From NCBI GenBank assembly GCA_031178805.1, contig JAPSIJ010000116.1, positions 1 to 6,907 of the forward strand: a stretch of 6,907 bases of DNA. Direction: 5' to 3'. Numbering within the stretch: position 1 is the first letter of the stretch; every line of letters begins with the position of its first letter. Below the pieces are notes generated by a model that ran no database searches, was not told the origin of the DNA, and saw only the letters and a program-made list of their open reading frames with translations. This stretch comes from Cellulomonas sp. (GTDB lineage: Bacteria > Actinomycetota > Actinomycetes > Actinomycetales > Cellulomonadaceae). Below, in pieces: positions 5,989-6,907 of the stretch. A program made the position numbers and the translations under genes.

Positions 5989-6062
5989 CGCCGAGGTCGT
6001 CCTCTGCCCGCGAGGTCGTCCGTCGGAAGGGACGACTTCGCCGCGGCAGGACGACCTCGGCG
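5989..6062. terminator. Long hairpin in the convergent gap, probable bidirectional terminator
   Basis: The arms 5989-6003 and 6048-6062 are perfectly complementary over 15 bases. Inside them, 6010-6021 and 6030-6041 pair over 12 bases with one G-U pair, around an eight-base loop (6022-6029). The element lies between the stop of the mini-peptide gene (5926) and the stop of the convergent CBS gene (6073-6075), the right place for a terminator serving both strands. There is no T-run on either side, so it is not a classical intrinsic terminator; actinobacteria often use such U-less hairpins. It may equally be a protein-binding array (see findings). The remaining gap, 5927-5988, shows only GC-rich imperfect repeats of GCCACCTG-type words. 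Confidence 0.5.
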
Positions 6063-6072
6063 GTGCCGGTGG

Positions 6073-6489
6073 TCAGGTGTTGGGCTGCTCCGCGGAGATG
6101 TCCGCGAGGGCGGAGGTCTCGTCCCGCTCGATCGCGAGGTCGCCGATCGACACGATGCCGACCAGGTCGTCCCCGGCGACGACGGGGAGCCGGCGCACGG
6201 CGTGCTCGCGCATCAGCTGCACCGCGCGCTCCTGCGGGTCGGCGGGGCCCACGGTGACCAGCGTGCTGCTGCAGGCCCGGCGCACCGGGTCCTCCGGGGC
6301 GCCGCCGTCGGCGAGCACCCGCACGACGAGGTCCCGGTCGGTGACCAGGCCGACGAGCCGGCCGTCCTCGACCACGACCAGCGCGCCGGTGTCGCCCGCG
6401 CGCATCAGCTCCGCGGCGTCGCGCACGGTCTGCGTGGCCTCGATGGTGGTGGGTGCCGGGGTCAGGACGTCGCTCACGGTTCCAGCCAT
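6073..6489 (-). CDS. Stand-alone two-CBS-domain protein (Hrp1-like)
   Basis: A 138-residue cytoplasmic protein made of two CBS domains. The first spans about 5-62, with the hallmark segment G35-ALVVVEDGRLVGLVTDRDL at 35-54. The second spans about 73-122, with R99-R-LPVVAGDDLVGIVSIGDL at 99-118. Tandem CBS pairs form a Bateman module that binds adenosine nucleotides and changes partner activity. Single-module proteins of this size are common in actinobacteria, for example Mycobacterium Hrp1, where they respond to hypoxia or energy stress; whether this one does is not visible here. The start ATG 6489 is well supported by AGGGAGG at 6496-6502, six bases upstream. The gene converges on the SipW operon and follows the unrecognised gene at the right edge on the same strand, 185 bases away. 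Confidence 0.94.
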   Translation of the reverse strand: MAGTVSDVLTPAPTTIEATQTVRDAAELMRAGDTGALVVVEDGRLVGLVTDRDLVVRVLADGGAPEDPVRRACSSTLVTVGPADPQERAVQLMREHAVRRLPVVAGDDLVGIVSIGDLAIERDETSALADISAEQPNT

Positions 6490-6495
6490 GGTGTG

Positions 6496-6502
6496 CCTCC
6501 CT
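6496..6502 (-). promoter_or_regulatory. Strong ribosome binding site of the CBS-domain gene
   Basis: AGGGAGG on the minus strand, six bases before the ATG at 6489. It is the best ribosome site in the window and fixes the start of the CBS gene, which begins exactly where family members do. Confidence 0.8.
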
Positions 6503-6585
6503 GCGGGGTCGCTCTCGGACCCTCCCAGCGTCCGCCCGCCCCCGCGCCCCCGCATCCCGGCCCGCACCCGCGCGGGCCCGCCGCC

Positions 6586-6647
6586 GCCGAGACTGCACTC
6601 GATGCGCCTTCCCGGCCCGGGGAAGGCGCATCTGCTGCAGTCTCGGC
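6586..6647. repeat. 62-base imperfect palindrome, extragenic repeat or U-less terminator
   Basis: The outer arms GCCGAGACTGCA (6586-6597) and its exact complement (6636-6647) pair over 12 bases. After a 3x3 mismatch (6598-6600 against 6633-6635), the inner arms GATGCGCCTTCCC (6601-6613) and their exact complement (6620-6632) pair over 13 bases. The loop is six bases (6614-6619). The element begins 27 bases past the stop of the right-edge gene and is about 97 bases upstream of the CBS start. Position suggests a terminator for the former, but no T-run follows. The arms are less GC-biased than the surrounding DNA, which suggests selection for this sequence. Confidence 0.65.
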
Positions 6648-6674
6648 AAAGGGTCGGCGCGCGGAAAGAAGGGG

Positions 6675-6907
6675 TCAGCTGAAGCCGATGGCGCGCTGGG
6701 CGACGCGGTAGGCCAGCACCGACACCCGGCGGCCCGCGGGGCCCGGGAGGTTGGACAGCTGCCCGAGGACGGTCCACCGGACCTTGCGGTACAGCCAGAA
6801 GTCCTGCCGGCGCAGCTCCGACCACAGCCGGTCGCGCTCGGCGAGGGACTCGCGGGTCCCGGCGCGGATCAGCAGGATCGAGGACACCGTGCAGATGATC
6901 TCGACGT
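6675..6907 (-). CDS. Unrecognised protein, C-terminal part only
   Basis: The frame is open from the right edge to a TGA at 6675-6677, giving about 76 visible residues of a C-terminus. A GTG at 6885-6887 could serve as a start, but the frame stays open to the edge with plausible hydrophobic residues (VEIICTVSSILLIRAG), so the gene most likely begins outside the window. The visible part has a short hydrophobic strand, then a charged helix with aromatic residues (LWSELRRQDFWLYRKVRW) and a basic end (GRRVSVLAYRVAQRAIGFS). The high Arg/Trp content suggests a membrane-proximal or nucleic-acid-associated tail. I do not recognise a family and assign no function. Confidence 0.6.
   Translation of the reverse strand, partial: VEIICTVSSILLIRAGTRESLAERDRLWSELRRQDFWLYRKVRWTVLGQLSNLPGPAGRRVSVLAYRVAQRAIGFS

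Noticed and set aside
5989..6062. A CRISPR array, because of a repeated word with regular spacing
   Set aside because: The repeated word is only 10 bases, half the copies are inverted, and the spacers pair with each other as a hairpin.
5927..6072. A frameshifted remainder of a full-length TasA-like protein after the mini-peptide
   Set aside because: None of the three plus-strand frames after 5926 shows beta-rich TasA-like sequence; they read Arg/Pro-rich non-coding DNA up to the hairpin.
5492..6649. A 385-residue minus-strand frame spanning the convergent gap and the CBS gene
   Set aside because: It reads the CBS gene out of frame, crosses both palindromes and is antisense to the SipW operon; its composition is Arg/Gly/Ala-rich.

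Overview
The window is very GC-rich DNA with long spurious open frames on both strands, almost exclusive G/C at third codon positions and GTG/ATG starts. This suggests a high-GC actinobacterium. The protein repertoire (SipW-type signal peptidase with TasA-like substrates, an Hrp1-like CBS protein, and a DEAD-box helicase with the GRTGSGKT form of motif I) would fit a Cellulomonas-like member of the Micrococcales, but that placement is inference.

Layout. Positions 1-1289 (minus) hold a DEAD-box RNA helicase whose C-terminal end runs off the left edge. Just upstream on the same strand, 1365-2006 encodes a PilZ-domain protein with both halves of the c-di-GMP binding signature (RxxxR and DxSxxG). 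A 291-base divergent region (2007-2297) with several small inverted repeats separates it from a plus-strand membrane protein at 2298-4274. This protein has an extracytoplasmic sensor region, a GGDEF domain with an intact inhibitory site, and an EAL domain with its catalytic residues. Its stop codon lies inside a good candidate for a sigma28 (FliA/WhiG-class) promoter at 4247-4274. That promoter would drive a compact three-gene plus-strand unit: a TasA-like secreted protein (4320-4940), a SipW-type signal peptidase (4963-5700), and a tiny second secreted substrate with a proline/glutamate-rich tail (5681-5926).

A long hairpin (5989-6062) built from four copies of one 10-base word separates this unit from a convergent minus-strand gene for a two-CBS-domain protein (6073-6489). 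Beyond it is a second striking palindrome (6586-6647), then the 3' end of an unrecognised minus-strand gene (6675 to the right edge).

How it may work together (inference). The GGDEF-EAL protein would make and/or degrade c-di-GMP in response to an external cue. The adjacent PilZ protein would be a receptor for it. The SipW unit would secrete a surface fibre-forming or matrix protein, with its transcription tied to the motility/development sigma factor. The miniature SipW substrate and the two large intergenic palindromes are the least explained parts of the window.
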